Positions 44,664-53,735 of a DNA stretch of 64,000 bases are shown here, one piece after another. The DNA is from AP-15 sp036500965 (GTDB lineage: Bacteria > Pseudomonadota > Alphaproteobacteria > ATCC43930 > CGMCC-115725), in the NCBI GenBank assembly GCA_036500965.1, contig DASYBC010000041.1:29660-93659 (forward strand), written 5' to 3'. Under the pieces are notes generated by a model, which was given only the letters and a program-made list of their open reading frames with translations, was not told the origin of the DNA and made no database searches. The stretch's first letter is position 1, and each line of letters opens with the position of its first letter. A program made the translations under genes and the position numbers.

Positions 44664-45698
44664 ATGCGCCGCTTATCGTGCATTCTTGTCGCCGGGCTGC
44701 TTGGCCTGTCGGCGGCCTATGCCGGCGCCGACCCGCCTATGTCGCCGCAAGCCGGCGCCGCGCTGGCGAAGACCTTGGCAGCAGTCGAGCAGCGGGTCGG
44801 GCCGGCGGATCCGCAGCTGCTGCCGATCCTCGCGTCGCTCGCGCAATTGCGCTTCGAGGAGGCCGACATCGCCGCCGCGACGGCGCTGCGTCGCCGCGCG
44901 CTGAGGATCGCGATCGACGCCTGTGGGGGCGCCTCAGAGCCAGCGGCAAACGCGATGGCGGCGCTCGCCCATCTCTATATCGAGCAGCGGCGATACCTCG
45001 ACGCCGAACCGCTGGCGATTGTCGCCGATAATGTGCTCGCGGCCCGGCGCAGCGCCGAGGACCCGGTGCTGGCGCCACTGCTCGCCGACCGGGCGCGCAT
45101 CGCGCTCGCGCGCGGCGAGACCGGAGAGGCGCGGAAACTGGCCGAGGCGGCGATTGCGATCGACGACCGGAATCTGGGCGCGCCGCGCAGCGACCGGCTG
45201 CGCGTGCTGGGCGCTGTGCTGGTGTCCCAGGCGCGGTTCGCTGACGGCGAGCGGCTGCTGCGCCGCGCTATCGCCCTCGACCGAGCCGGCGGCGACCGGC
45301 TGGCGACGGCGCGCAGCCTGGCGCAGCTCGGCAAGGCGTATCTGCGGCAAAAGCAGTTCGCCAAAGCGCTGCCGCCGATCGAGGAAGCGGCCGCGATCGA
45401 CCAGGACCGGCTCGGCGCCACACATCCGCTGATCGCCGAGGACCTTCACGATCTGGGCTTGATCTATCTGGCGACCGGCCGCGCCGCCGACGCGGCGATG
45501 GCGTTTCGCGCGGCGACCCACCTGCTCAAGCACGGCGCCGGCCGCGACACGCCTATCCTTGCCTATATCGAGCTCGACCTCGCCCGTGCCGAGCACGCGC
45601 TGGGCCACGAAGACAAGTCGCGATCGCTGTTCGACGCCGCCCGCCGCATCCTCAACCAGGCCGAGGACGAAGAGCACGAGCGCCAGCGCCGCGCTTGA
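44664..45698 (+). CDS. secreted TPR-repeat protein
   Basis: The 344-residue protein has a signal peptide (R-R-L-S-C-I-L-V-A-G-L-L-G-L-S-A-A-Y-A) and at least five TPR/TPR_12-type helical repeats such as A-N-A-M-A-A-L-A-H-L-Y and A-E-D-L-H-D-L-G-L-I-Y-L-A-T-G. It is likely a periplasmic scaffold. The ATG at 44664 begins the signal peptide; the longer frame upstream is not supported. It ends 37 bases before the stop of the convergent BON-domain gene. Confidence 0.82.
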   Translation: MRRLSCILVAGLLGLSAAYAGADPPMSPQAGAALAKTLAAVEQRVGPADPQLLPILASLAQLRFEEADIAAATALRRRALRIAIDACGGASEPAANAMAALAHLYIEQRRYLDAEPLAIVADNVLAARRSAEDPVLAPLLADRARIALARGETGEARKLAEAAIAIDDRNLGAPRSDRLRVLGAVLVSQARFADGERLLRRAIALDRAGGDRLATARSLAQLGKAYLRQKQFAKALPPIEEAAAIDQDRLGATHPLIAEDLHDLGLIYLATGRAADAAMAFRAATHLLKHGAGRDTPILAYIELDLARAEHALGHEDKSRSLFDAARRILNQAEDEEHERQRRA

Positions 45699-45735
45699 CC
45701 GCGATCGGCCGGCGTCGCCCGGCAGCTTGGTGTGG

Positions 45736-46443
45736 CTATAGCTTCTGTGCTTCGACCGGAGTTGTGGGCGCCGCGGCGGGCGTGTCCGGACCTGGACCGG
45801 GCGGAGCCTCGGCTACGGGCGGCGGCCCCGGCGGCTGTGCGCCGGGCGACTCTCCGGGCCGGATCTCTACGTAGGAAACGACGCGCCTGACCCCAGGAAC
45901 GTTGCGCGCGAGACCGGTGGCATGGTCGAGTTCCGCCTGGTCGCGGGCCGAGCCGATCAGATAGACCGAATGGTCGACGGTCTCCACTGTGTAGTTGACA
46001 GAGCGAATGTTGCTGAACACCAAATCCGAGCGCACCCGTGCGGTGATCCAGGCGTCTTTAGCCGAATCCCACGGGGTTTCGTCAGGCGCCACCTCGATTT
46101 CGTTATAGACGGCGCGCACCCCCGGGACGCGGCTGGCAATGTCCGCCGCCTCCGCCTTGACCTGTGGCGTCGGCGCGGTGCCGGTCAGCAAGGTGCGGCC
46201 TTCATAGACGGTCACGGTGAAATCCGGCGGAAAATTCGGCACAGCCTCGGCCCAGGCGGTCTCGACCCCGGTTTTGACGTTAAAGTCGCTGGCGGCACCA
46301 TTGACGCCGCGTTCCTGATCGGCGGCATAGCCGGCGCCGCCGGCCGCGGCGACCCCGCCGACAATAGCGAGCGGACATCCGCCCAGGCTGAAGGCCAGCC
46401 CAAGACCGGTCGCGCACCACACGACGATACGGAAATTCGACAC
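45736..46443 (-). CDS. BON-domain lipoprotein
   Basis: The ~235-residue protein has a lipobox (F-S-L-G-G-C) and two BON domains (V-T-V-Y-E-G-R-T-L-L-T-G-T-A and N-Y-T-V-E-T-V-D-H-S-V-Y-L-I-G-S-A). A proline-rich C-terminal tail of about 35 residues follows. It is probably an outer membrane-associated lipoprotein, like DolP. The GTG at 46443 (TTG at 46446 in frame) follows a G-rich site. It is the next minus-strand gene after yraN, a common alphaproteobacterial arrangement. Confidence 0.88.
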   Translation of the reverse strand: MSNFRIVVWCATGLGLAFSLGGCPLAIVGGVAAAGGAGYAADQERGVNGAASDFNVKTGVETAWAEAVPNFPPDFTVTVYEGRTLLTGTAPTPQVKAEAADIASRVPGVRAVYNEIEVAPDETPWDSAKDAWITARVRSDLVFSNIRSVNYTVETVDHSVYLIGSARDQAELDHATGLARNVPGVRRVVSYVEIRPGESPGAQPPGPPPVAEAPPGPGPDTPAAAPTTPVEAQKL

Positions 46444-46644
46444 CAATCACCCCCCGGCACAGATGTCCGGCGCGAGTTTCCATCAAGCCCGCGCCATTTC
46501 CAAACGCCCGCCCTGCGGGTCACCCCAGCGCGGCCGAGACGGGTCGCTCAGGCGGGCAGAGCAGTCCTGCCTCGCTCGGCCGAATCTTTGGATATCGCAA
46601 TTAGTTAGAGGAGATCGCCCGGCTCAGCCGCGGCGACGACGCGG

Positions 46645-47031
46645 TCAGCCGTCGGCGCGCCAGGCGGAGGCCAAGTGACGCGTCAGGCGTCGCGGCGCCA
46701 CCAGCATCAGATCGAATCGAAGGCCAAGCTCGGCAAGCTCGGGATGGACCAGCAGAAAGGCTTCCGCTGCTCGGGTGATCCGTCGCCGCTGGCGCGGTGG
46801 GAGCGCTGCAGCCGCGACCGCCAGGTTGCCGCGTGACTTGACCTCGATCACGGCGAGGATTTTCCCGCGTCGTGCAAGGATGTCGATCTCGCCGGCGGGG
46901 CAGCGCCAACCACACGCGACAATTCGCCACCCATGCAGGCGCAGATGCCATACGCACAGCCATTCGGCGACCCGGCCGCGGCGCTCGGCACGCTGTCGCC
47001 GCAAGGCCGGGCGGGGTCGGCCGCGGTTCAT
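46645..47031 (-). CDS. yraN: YraN (UPF0102) nuclease-fold protein
   Basis: The 128-residue protein has the restriction-endonuclease-like motif G-E-I-D-I-L-A and the E-V-K motif in V-I-E-V-K-S-R, as in Holliday junction resolvase-like nucleases. It has an Arg-rich start. The ATG at 47031 overlaps the rsmI stop (47028) in an ATGA arrangement. The function remains unproven in most bacteria. Confidence 0.92.
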   Translation of the reverse strand: MNRGRPRPALRRQRAERRGRVAEWLCVWHLRLHGWRIVACGWRCPAGEIDILARRGKILAVIEVKSRGNLAVAAAALPPRQRRRITRAAEAFLLVHPELAELGLRFDLMLVAPRRLTRHLASAWRADG

Positions 47032-48011
47032 CGCGCGCCGTCGCGGATCGCCAGCGCCCGGCGGTAGAGCTCGGCGCGCCTGAGGCCGGTCTCGGCCGCG
47101 ATCTTCGCTGCGGCGTCGCGCACCCCGAATTCGGCGAGCGCCGCCCGCAGCCGGCGATCGACCTCTTCGGGGTCCGGCGCGGTGGGCTCGGGCGGCCCGG
47201 CGACAATGACGGTCTCGCCGCGCGGCGGCCCGTGCTCGCGATAATGATCGGCCAGATCGGCCAGCGAACCCCGCCGAACCTCTTCGTGCAGCTTGGTCAG
47301 CTCGCGCGCCACGGCGGCCGGTCGGGTACCCAGGATTTCGGCCATGTCGGCGAGTGTCGCGGCGAGCCGCGGGGGCGCCTCGTAAAAGACGAGGCTCGCC
47401 TCCAATCCCGCCCAGCGCGCCAGCGCCTGGCGCCGGGCGTTTTGCTGCTTTGGCAGAAAGCCGGCGAACAGAAACGGGTCCGGCGGCAGGCCGGATAGAA
47501 TGAGCGCGGTCAGCGCCGCCGAGGCGCCGGGTGCGGCGGTCACCGGCAGGCCCTCGGCGATCGCCGCGCGAACCAGCTTGTAGCCGGGGTCGGAGACGAG
47601 CGGTGTCCCGGCATCGCTGGTCAGCGCCACCCGCTTGCCGCGGCGCAGCGCAGCGAGCACCCGGGGCCGCACCTGCTCGGCGTTGTGGTCGTGATAGGCC
47701 TCGAGCGGCGTTCTGATGCCGTAGCGGGCGAGCAGCCGGGTGGTGACCCTGGTGTCCTCGCACCAAATCCGGTCCACGCCGCGCAGCACCGCGAGCGCAC
47801 GCAGGCTGACATCGCCAAGATTACCGATCGGGGTCGCGACGAGATGCAGGCCGGGCGCTGGTCCTGGCGCTTCCGCCTCGGCCGGATCGCCGCCAGCGAA
47901 CGCGGCCCAGTCGGGTTTACTCTGGGCCAAGGCGCCGCTAGGCTCGCGCCCTTTGCCGCTATCGCCCGAGGCCGCCCTTGCCGCGCTGGTGTTTTCCCCG
48001 GTTAGCTTCAC
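47028..48011 (-). CDS. rsmI: 16S rRNA (cytidine-1402-2'-O)-methyltransferase
   Basis: The 327-residue SAM-dependent tetrapyrrole-methylase-like enzyme has the RsmI marks L-V-A-T-P-I-G-N-L-G-D, C-E-D-T-R-V-T, S-D-A-G-T-P-L-V-S-D-P-G and P-G-A-S-A-A-L-T. It methylates the ribose of C1402 in 16S rRNA. The GTG at 48011 places about 45 residues before the core; the start may be further in. The 5' end is head-to-head with the lipoprotein gene and overlaps it by 34 bases. Confidence 0.93.
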   Translation of the reverse strand: MKLTGENTSAARAASGDSGKGREPSGALAQSKPDWAAFAGGDPAEAEAPGPAPGLHLVATPIGNLGDVSLRALAVLRGVDRIWCEDTRVTTRLLARYGIRTPLEAYHDHNAEQVRPRVLAALRRGKRVALTSDAGTPLVSDPGYKLVRAAIAEGLPVTAAPGASAALTALILSGLPPDPFLFAGFLPKQQNARRQALARWAGLEASLVFYEAPPRLAATLADMAEILGTRPAAVARELTKLHEEVRRGSLADLADHYREHGPPRGETVIVAGPPEPTAPDPEEVDRRLRAALAEFGVRDAAAKIAAETGLRRAELYRRALAIRDGAR

Positions 48012-49249
48012 CTGTGCTCGTCCTCGCCGCCTGGGCGCTGGCTTCGTGCGTGCCGCCGCCGATCGTACCGGCGCCGCTCGCCACCCCGCAACCGCCCTAT
48101 GGCGGGCCGCCGCCGCCAGCCCCGCCGCCCGGGCCGCCGCCCGTGGCAACTCCGGCCGGGCCGGCCAAGGTCGCGCTGCTGGTGCCGCTCTCCGGCCCGA
48201 ATGCCGAGCTCGGGCAGGCGATCCTCAACGCGGCCCAGCTGGCGCTGTTTCAAACCGGCGGCGATCAGCTAACTTTGGTGCCGCGCGACACCAAGGGGAC
48301 CTCGGCCGGCGCTGCCGACGCCGCGCATGCAGTGGCCAGCGAGGGCGTCGGCCTGATCCTCGGCCCGCTGCTCGCCAGCGAGGTCGAAGCGGTTAAGCCG
48401 GTCGCCCGCGACGCCCACCTCAACGTCATCGCATTTTCGACGGTGACCGATCTTGCCGGCGGCAACACCTTTCTGATGGGCTTTCTGCCGCGCCAGGAGG
48501 TGGTGCGCGAGGTCGCCTATGCACGTGAGCGCGGGATCAGCCGGTTTGCGGCGCTCTCTCCCGACACCCCCTATGGCCATCTGATGACCGACGCGCTGCG
48601 CGATGCTGCGTCGTCGACCGGCGGCTCGATGACCAAGATCGCATTTTATGATCCGCGCAGCGGCGATGCCTCGGCCGCGATCGCGCGTTTGCTGCCGGCG
48701 GGCGCGGCGCCGTCGGGCGCCGACCCCAGCGCGCCCGATCAGACAGCGCCGGCGCCCCCCGCGGCGCCGAGCTTCGAGGCGCTGCTGCTGCCCGAGGGCG
48801 GCGATCGGCTAAAAGCGATCGCCCGCAAGCTGGTCGCCGCCGGGCTCGACACCAGGGCAACGCGGCTGCTCGGCAGCGGGTTGTGGGACGTCCCTGACAT
48901 CGGCGACGAGCCGGCGCTTGACGGCGGCTGGTTCGCCGCATCGCCGCCCGATGCGCGGCAAAATTTTGAGCAGCGCTATCGCGCAACTTACGGTCGCGAC
49001 CCGCCGCGGCTTGCCTCGCTCGGCTATGACGCGGCGGCGCTTGCCGCGGTGCTGGCGCGCGGTCAAGGCGGCCCGCCCTTCTCGCGCGAGGCGATCCTCA
49101 ATCCCAATGGGTTCGCCGGAGTCGACGGACTGTTCCGGTTTACCCCGGACGGTCTCGTCCAGCGCGCCTTGGCCGTGCTCGAGGTAGAGCCCCAGGGCAA
49201 CGTCGTCGTCAGCCCGGCGGCGCACAGCTTTCAGGATCTCGGCTACTGA
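47978..49249 (+). CDS. penicillin-binding protein activator-like lipoprotein (LppC/LpoA type)
   Basis: The 423-residue protein has a lipobox (W-A-L-A-S-C) after a short signal peptide, then a Pro-rich linker. A periplasmic-binding-type domain follows: V-A-L-L-V-P-L-S-G-P-N-A-E-L-G, I-L-G-P-L-L-A-S-E-V, G-L-W-D-V-P and L-A-S-L-G-Y-D-A-A. The LpoA homologue activates a class A PBP from the outer membrane in gammaproteobacteria. The start is TTG at 47978, but a GTG at 48014 is possible. It is divergent to rsmI with overlapping starts. Confidence 0.88.
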   Translation: MPRWCFPRLASPVLVLAAWALASCVPPPIVPAPLATPQPPYGGPPPPAPPPGPPPVATPAGPAKVALLVPLSGPNAELGQAILNAAQLALFQTGGDQLTLVPRDTKGTSAGAADAAHAVASEGVGLILGPLLASEVEAVKPVARDAHLNVIAFSTVTDLAGGNTFLMGFLPRQEVVREVAYARERGISRFAALSPDTPYGHLMTDALRDAASSTGGSMTKIAFYDPRSGDASAAIARLLPAGAAPSGADPSAPDQTAPAPPAAPSFEALLLPEGGDRLKAIARKLVAAGLDTRATRLLGSGLWDVPDIGDEPALDGGWFAASPPDARQNFEQRYRATYGRDPPRLASLGYDAAALAAVLARGQGGPPFSREAILNPNGFAGVDGLFRFTPDGLVQRALAVLEVEPQGNVVVSPAAHSFQDLGY

Positions 49250-49281
49250 GCGGCGCGGAGCGGGCGCATTTTGTAGAACCG

Positions 49282-49310
49282 TTGACCTGATCATCCGGTT
49301 GCCCGATATG
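49282..49310 (+). promoter_or_regulatory. promoter of the CopG/PIN module, probably leaderless
   Basis: TTGACC (49282-49287), a 17-base spacer and GATATG (49305-49310) resemble a sigma70 promoter. The ATG at 49318 is only 7 bases after the -10 box, and no Shine-Dalgarno sequence precedes it, so transcription may begin at the start codon itself. Confidence 0.55.
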
Positions 49311-49317
49311 TGAAGAC

Positions 49318-49554
49318 ATGAAAAATCTCACAGTCTCACTTGATGACGAAACCTATCGGCGCGCACGCATGATTGCCGCCCAACGAGACACATCGGTTTC
49401 GGCCTTGGTGCGGAACTTTTTGTGCGAGCTGGGTTCAGGCGAAAGCGAAATCGAGCGACTGAAGCGCGAGGAGCGAGCACTGCGGGAGCAAATCACCGCC
49501 TTCGACGCGTCGGACCGGCTGCCCCGCGAGGATGTTCACGACCGAAATACATGA
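49318..49554 (+). CDS. ribbon-helix-helix-like antitoxin
   Basis: The 78-residue protein begins K-N-L-T-V-S-L-D-D-E-T-Y-R-R-A-R, the MetJ/Arc/CopG ribbon-helix-helix start, followed by S-V-S-A-L-V-R-N-F-L and a helical C-terminus that would bind a toxin. Its TGA overlaps the ATG of the PIN toxin (ATGA). The toxin downstream is broken, so the protein may now act only as a repressor or be decaying. Confidence 0.82.
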   Translation: MKNLTVSLDDETYRRARMIAAQRDTSVSALVRNFLCELGSGESEIERLKREERALREQITAFDASDRLPREDVHDRNT

Positions 49555-49860
49555 ACCCGCCGCACTTCCTCGACATCAATATTCTGCTCTACTCCATCAC
49601 TCGCAACCCCAAGGAAGCGAGCAAGCGCGAACGAGCCATCCGCTTGCTGGAGGACGATAACGGGGCGCTCTCAGTCCAAGTCTTGCAAGAATTTTATGTT
49701 GAGCGGCGCATTAGAGATCAAGGCGGCATACGGCTTTTCCTATTGGGATAGTGCGATCGTCGCCGCCGCCCGCGCTCTCGGATGCCGGGTGTTGTATTCC
49801 GAAGACATGTCGCATGGACAAGCGGTCGAAGGGATCACGATCATTAACCCATTCAGGTAA
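49551..49860 (+). pseudogene. PIN-domain toxin with internal deletion and frameshift
   Basis: The first part from the ATG at 49551 reads F-L-D-I-N-I-L-L-Y-S (PIN acidic residue) to V-L-Q-E-F-Y-V. The expected middle (roughly 50 residues) is missing. The reading then continues in another frame from ~49697 with A-L-E-I-K-A-A-Y-G-F-S-Y-W-D-S-A-I and ends with I-T-I-I-N-P-F-R and TAA at 49858-49860. Both halves are clear PIN-family sequence. The antitoxin upstream is intact. Confidence 0.8.
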
Positions 49861-49892
49861 TGCGTCCTGAGAGGACAACTGGAGGCTTAATC

Positions 49893-52211
49893 ATGGGTGA
49901 GTTTGCCTTGGGTCAGCCGGTGCCGCGCTTCGAGGATCCGCGGTTGCTGCGCGGCGGCGGCCGCTATGTCGACGACGTGGTGCTGCCGCGCATGGTGTTC
50001 AGCCATGTGCTGCGCTCGCCGCACGCGCATGCCCGCATCTGCGCGATCGACGCGGCCGAGGCGAGGGCGGCGCCCGGCGTGCTGGCGGTGCTGACCGGCG
50101 CGGATTGGGAGGCTTCGGGCTGGGGCGATCTGCCGACGCCCAACGGGCTCAGGCTGCGCGACGGCTCGCCGGCCTTCCGCCCCCGCTTCCCGGCCCTGGT
50201 CAAGGACCGGGTGCGCTGGGTCGGCGACTATGTCGCCTTTGTCGTCGCCCTGACCAAGGACCAGGCCGCCGATGCGGCCGAGCTGATCGCCGTCGATTAC
50301 GAGCCCTTGCCGGCGGTCGTTTCGACCGCCAGCGCGGTCGAGCCCAGTGCGCCCGCGGTCTGGGACGAGAACCCCGGGAATGTCGCCTTCTTCCACACCG
50401 AGGGCGACGCGGCCGCGACCGAGGCCGCATTCGCTGGCGCCGCGCACATCGTCCGCCGCCGTTTCGTGATCAACCGGGTAACCGCGGCCAGCATGGAGCC
50501 GCGGGGCGCCATCGGCGACTACAACCCGGCCGAGGACCGCTGGACCATCTATACGACCCTGCAGCGCACCCACGGCTATCGCGCCGAATTGGCGCGCCAG
50601 GTGCTGAAGGTGCCGGAGAGCCGGGTGCGGGTCGTCGCCGGCGATATCGGCGGCAGCTTTGGCATGAAATCGGCGATCTACAACGAGGTGGCGCTGGTCC
50701 TGCTGGCCTCGAAAACCGTCGGCCGGCCGGTCAAATGGACCAGCACCCGCTCCGAGGCGTTCATGGGCGACGCGCAGGCCCGCGACAACGTTACCGAGGC
50801 CGAGCTGGCGCTCGACCGCGACGGCAAATTCCTGGCGCTGCGGGTCGAGACGGTCGCCGCGGTCGGCGCCTATCCGCAGGCCGGCTCCAACGCCTTTGTC
50901 GCCAATCTCGGCACCTTGGCGGGCGTCTACCGCACGCCGGCGGTGCGCGCCGAGGTGACCGCCGTCTACACCAACACCAATCCGGTCCGCGCTTATCGCG
51001 GCAACGGCCGGCCGGAAGCCGCCTATGTCATCGAGCGCATCGTCGACGAGGCTGCGGCCGAGCTCGGCATCGACCGGCTCGAATTGCGCCGGCGCAACAT
51101 GATCCCGCCCGAGGCGATGCCGTTCAAATCTGGGCTGACCTTTACCTATGATTGCGGCGAATTTGAAAAGAACCTCGATCTGGCGCTGAAGCTCGCCGAT
51201 GTTGGCGGTTTCGAGCGGCGCCGCGCCGAGGCGAGGAGCCGCGGCAAGCTCCGCGGCATCGGCCTCTCTAACACGATCGAGCGCGCCGCGGCCGGCGGCT
51301 TCGAGGCGGCCGAGATCCGCTTCGACCGCGGCGGCACGGCGACCCTGGTGTCGGGCTCGATCACCCAGGGTCAGGGCCACGAAACCGTCTACAAGCAATT
51401 ACTATGCGACCGGCTCGGGATTGACCCGGGCCAGGTGCATTATGTGCAGGGCGACACCGACAAAGTGGCGAATGGCGAAGGCACCGGCGGCTCGCGCTCG
51501 GCGGCGCTCGGCGGCTCGGCAGTTTATCTCGCGACCGAAAAGATCGTGACCAAGGCGACGGCGATCGCCGCCCACCTGCTCAGCGCCGAGGCTGGCGAGG
51601 TCAATTTCGCCGACGGCCTCTTTACCGCGCCGCGGTCCAACCGGGCATTGACGATCGGCGAGGTTGCGGTCGAATCGTTCAACCCGCCGAGCCTGCCCGA
51701 CGATATGGAGCCCGGGCTGATCGCTGGCGCCACCTTCACCTCAAAGCAGCAGAACTTTCCGAACGGCGTTCACATCTGCGAGCTCGAGATCGACCCCGAG
51801 ACCGGCGAAGCGCAGGTTCTGCGCTACAGCGTCGTCGACGATGTCGGCACGGTGCTGAACCCGCTGTTGCTCGAAGGCCAGATTTGCGGCGGCATCGCCC
51901 AGGGGGTCGGCCAGGTTCTGCTGGAGGACATCCGTTTCGATCCGGCATCCGGCCAGCTGATGACCGGGTCGTTCATGGATTATGCGATGCCGCGCGCCGG
52001 CGATCTGTCGGCGATCGAATGCGACAGCAACCCGGTGCCGACCAAGACCAACCCGCTCGGCGTCAAGGGGGCGGGCGAAGCGGGCAATGTCGGCGCGCTG
52101 CCGGCGGTCGGCAACGCGCTGATCGATGCGCTCGCCCCGCTCGGCATCCGTCACCTCGAGATGCCGGCCACCCCCGAGCGCCTGTGGCGCGCGATCCGCG
52201 CTGCCCGCTAG
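49893..52211 (+). CDS. xanthine dehydrogenase/CO dehydrogenase-family molybdopterin-binding large subunit
   Basis: The 772-residue protein has the N-terminal aldehyde-oxidase hammerhead domain and the Moco-binding domain: G-G-S-F-G-M-K, A-Y-R-G-N-G-R-P-E-A, G-T-G-G-S-R-S-A-A-L-G-G-S and the catalytic Glu in G-V-K-G-A-G-E-A-G-N. The A-Y-R-G-N-G-R loop is not the C-S-F-R loop of true CO dehydrogenase, so another hydroxylation substrate is likely. The FAD and [2Fe-2S] subunits are not adjacent. The ATG at 49893 follows GGAGG. Confidence 0.93.
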   Translation: MGEFALGQPVPRFEDPRLLRGGGRYVDDVVLPRMVFSHVLRSPHAHARICAIDAAEARAAPGVLAVLTGADWEASGWGDLPTPNGLRLRDGSPAFRPRFPALVKDRVRWVGDYVAFVVALTKDQAADAAELIAVDYEPLPAVVSTASAVEPSAPAVWDENPGNVAFFHTEGDAAATEAAFAGAAHIVRRRFVINRVTAASMEPRGAIGDYNPAEDRWTIYTTLQRTHGYRAELARQVLKVPESRVRVVAGDIGGSFGMKSAIYNEVALVLLASKTVGRPVKWTSTRSEAFMGDAQARDNVTEAELALDRDGKFLALRVETVAAVGAYPQAGSNAFVANLGTLAGVYRTPAVRAEVTAVYTNTNPVRAYRGNGRPEAAYVIERIVDEAAAELGIDRLELRRRNMIPPEAMPFKSGLTFTYDCGEFEKNLDLALKLADVGGFERRRAEARSRGKLRGIGLSNTIERAAAGGFEAAEIRFDRGGTATLVSGSITQGQGHETVYKQLLCDRLGIDPGQVHYVQGDTDKVANGEGTGGSRSAALGGSAVYLATEKIVTKATAIAAHLLSAEAGEVNFADGLFTAPRSNRALTIGEVAVESFNPPSLPDDMEPGLIAGATFTSKQQNFPNGVHICELEIDPETGEAQVLRYSVVDDVGTVLNPLLLEGQICGGIAQGVGQVLLEDIRFDPASGQLMTGSFMDYAMPRAGDLSAIECDSNPVPTKTNPLGVKGAGEAGNVGALPAVGNALIDALAPLGIRHLEMPATPERLWRAIRAAR

Positions 52212-52232
52212 CGTCGCCGCCAGCGCTCGCTT

Positions 52233-53357
52233 CTAGCCGCCGAGCCGGGAGCGCAGCCACTCGGCGATCGGTGTCCACAGCATTGCCGCGGCGCTAGCGG
52301 CCGACATCATGCCGACATGGCCGAGCGCCGGCCGCAAAACTTCGGCATCGCCGAGCGCCGTCGCCAGCGGCTCGGCCGAGAGCGGCGGTACGATTCGGTC
52401 GCGGCCGGGGATCACGACCAGCGAGGGCCGGCGCAGCAGCTGCGGCAGCACGCGACGCCCAGCCATCCGCCAAGTACCGCGGCCGGGCTCGTTGTCGCGA
52501 TACCAGCGGCGAATGCAGTCCCGCGCCAGCGCCAGCCCTAGCGGCACCCCATCGTTGATCCAGTCTTCGAGCGCCACAAAGCCGCGCGCGGCGTCGCCCT
52601 CGGGATCGAGCCGGCCCAGCCGCACGAATTTGCGCTCGGCCAGAAACGGGTCGAGCTCGAAAAAGAAGCTCTGGACCATCTCGACCGGGACTGTATCGGC
52701 CGTGACGCCCGCCGGCGCCAGCCGGTCGGCGCCGAGGCCGAGAACCTGCGTCGCGGCACTCCACCCGGCGTGGAAGTCCCAGGGCGTCGCCAGCAGCGCC
52801 AGGCAGGCGACCTGATGCCGGCGCCGCAATGCCGCCGCCACCGCGAAGAGCCCGCCCATGCAATAGCCGAGCATTGCGATCGGCATGCCGGCGCTGTGCG
52901 CCGCGGCGGCGGCAAACGCGCGGTCGAGACGCTCGCTGTAGCCGGTCAGGTCGAGCTCGCGCTCCGCAGGACCGGGCGCGCTCCAATCGACGACCATCGG
53001 GCGCAGGCCGCCAGCGGCAAGGTGGCGCAGAAAGCTGCGCTGCGGCAACAGGTCGAGGACGTAATAGCGGTTGATCAACGACGGCACGACCATGACCGTG
53101 CGGCCCGGCCGGCCGTCGCCATAGTCTAGCAGCCGGGTGGTCCCCTCCTGCCACAGCACCGGCGGCGCTGGCTCCGACCGGCGGTACGGATGGCGGCGGT
53201 AAGCTTCGAGCCCGGCGAGATAGGCGTCGGCGCGCAGCGCGATCTCGTCGCCGAGCGCGCTCGCGACCCGGTCAGGCCCGCATGCGTCGATTTCGGCGGC
53301 GAGGGCGCGCAGCTTCTTCCCGGCCGTGCTCGATGTCGGCGATATGCTGCTCAACAA
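52233..53357 (-). CDS. polyhydroxyalkanoate synthase-like alpha/beta hydrolase (PhaC family)
   Basis: The ~374-residue protein has the PhaC-type lipase-box variant G-Y-C-M-G-G with a cysteine nucleophile, V-P-S-L-I-N-R-Y-Y-V-L-D-L, A-L-L-A-T-P-W-D-F, I-P-G-R-D-R-I-V-P-P and a late G-H-V-G-M-M. The length fits class III PhaC, but it may be a depolymerase-like relative. A TTG at 53357 is used. The full frame continues to 53462, overlapping the upstream small gene. phaR lies nearby on the opposite strand. Confidence 0.78.
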   Translation of the reverse strand: MLSSISPTSSTAGKKLRALAAEIDACGPDRVASALGDEIALRADAYLAGLEAYRRHPYRRSEPAPPVLWQEGTTRLLDYGDGRPGRTVMVVPSLINRYYVLDLLPQRSFLRHLAAGGLRPMVVDWSAPGPAERELDLTGYSERLDRAFAAAAAHSAGMPIAMLGYCMGGLFAVAAALRRRHQVACLALLATPWDFHAGWSAATQVLGLGADRLAPAGVTADTVPVEMVQSFFFELDPFLAERKFVRLGRLDPEGDAARGFVALEDWINDGVPLGLALARDCIRRWYRDNEPGRGTWRMAGRRVLPQLLRRPSLVVIPGRDRIVPPLSAEPLATALGDAEVLRPALGHVGMMSAASAAAMLWTPIAEWLRSRLGG

Positions 53358-53601
53358 CGGCAAGGCGGCGCGCGAGCTCAGCCATAAGCCGACAGCACTC
53401 GCCAGATGCGCCGGAAAGGGGCGCGGCGCCAGCCGACGATCCGGAACCGGCGACCGGCTCACGCAGCGGCGCCGAGGATGGATCGGCGGCGGCCAGCCCG
53501 CGCCATAGCGGAGCGCCCACGCCGGGGTCGGACAGCAGCGCCGTCAGATAGTCTTCCCACAGCGCCAGATAACGGCGGGCGAGGTCGCGGGCGTCGCTCA
53601 T
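53272..53601 (-). CDS. hypothetical small protein upstream of the PhaC-like gene (possible PhaE-like partner)
   Basis: The 109-residue protein begins A-R-D-L-A-R-R-Y-L-A-L-W-E-D-Y-L-T-A-L-L and ends with a helical C-R-L-M-A-E-L-A-R-R-L-A-V-V-E-Q-H-I-A-D-I-E. The N-terminus resembles the W-x-x-Y-x-x-L-x-x start of PHA-synthase-associated proteins. PhaE of class III synthases is much larger (~350 residues), so the comparison is loose. It overlaps the 5' part of the PhaC-like frame. Confidence 0.6.
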   Translation of the reverse strand: MSDARDLARRYLALWEDYLTALLSDPGVGAPLWRGLAAADPSSAPLREPVAGSGSSAGAAPLSGASGECCRLMAELARRLAVVEQHIADIEHGREEAARPRRRNRRMRA

Positions 53602-53735
53602 GACCGGCAGTATACGCGTCGCGATCGGCGGCGGAAACGGACCCGGCGGCGATCCGGCGTGTTTGATAAGGCGAACGGGCTGAATCGCTGTATGGTGGAT
53701 GCGGGGATTGGTTTCCGACGGGAGACGGCGCGCAC

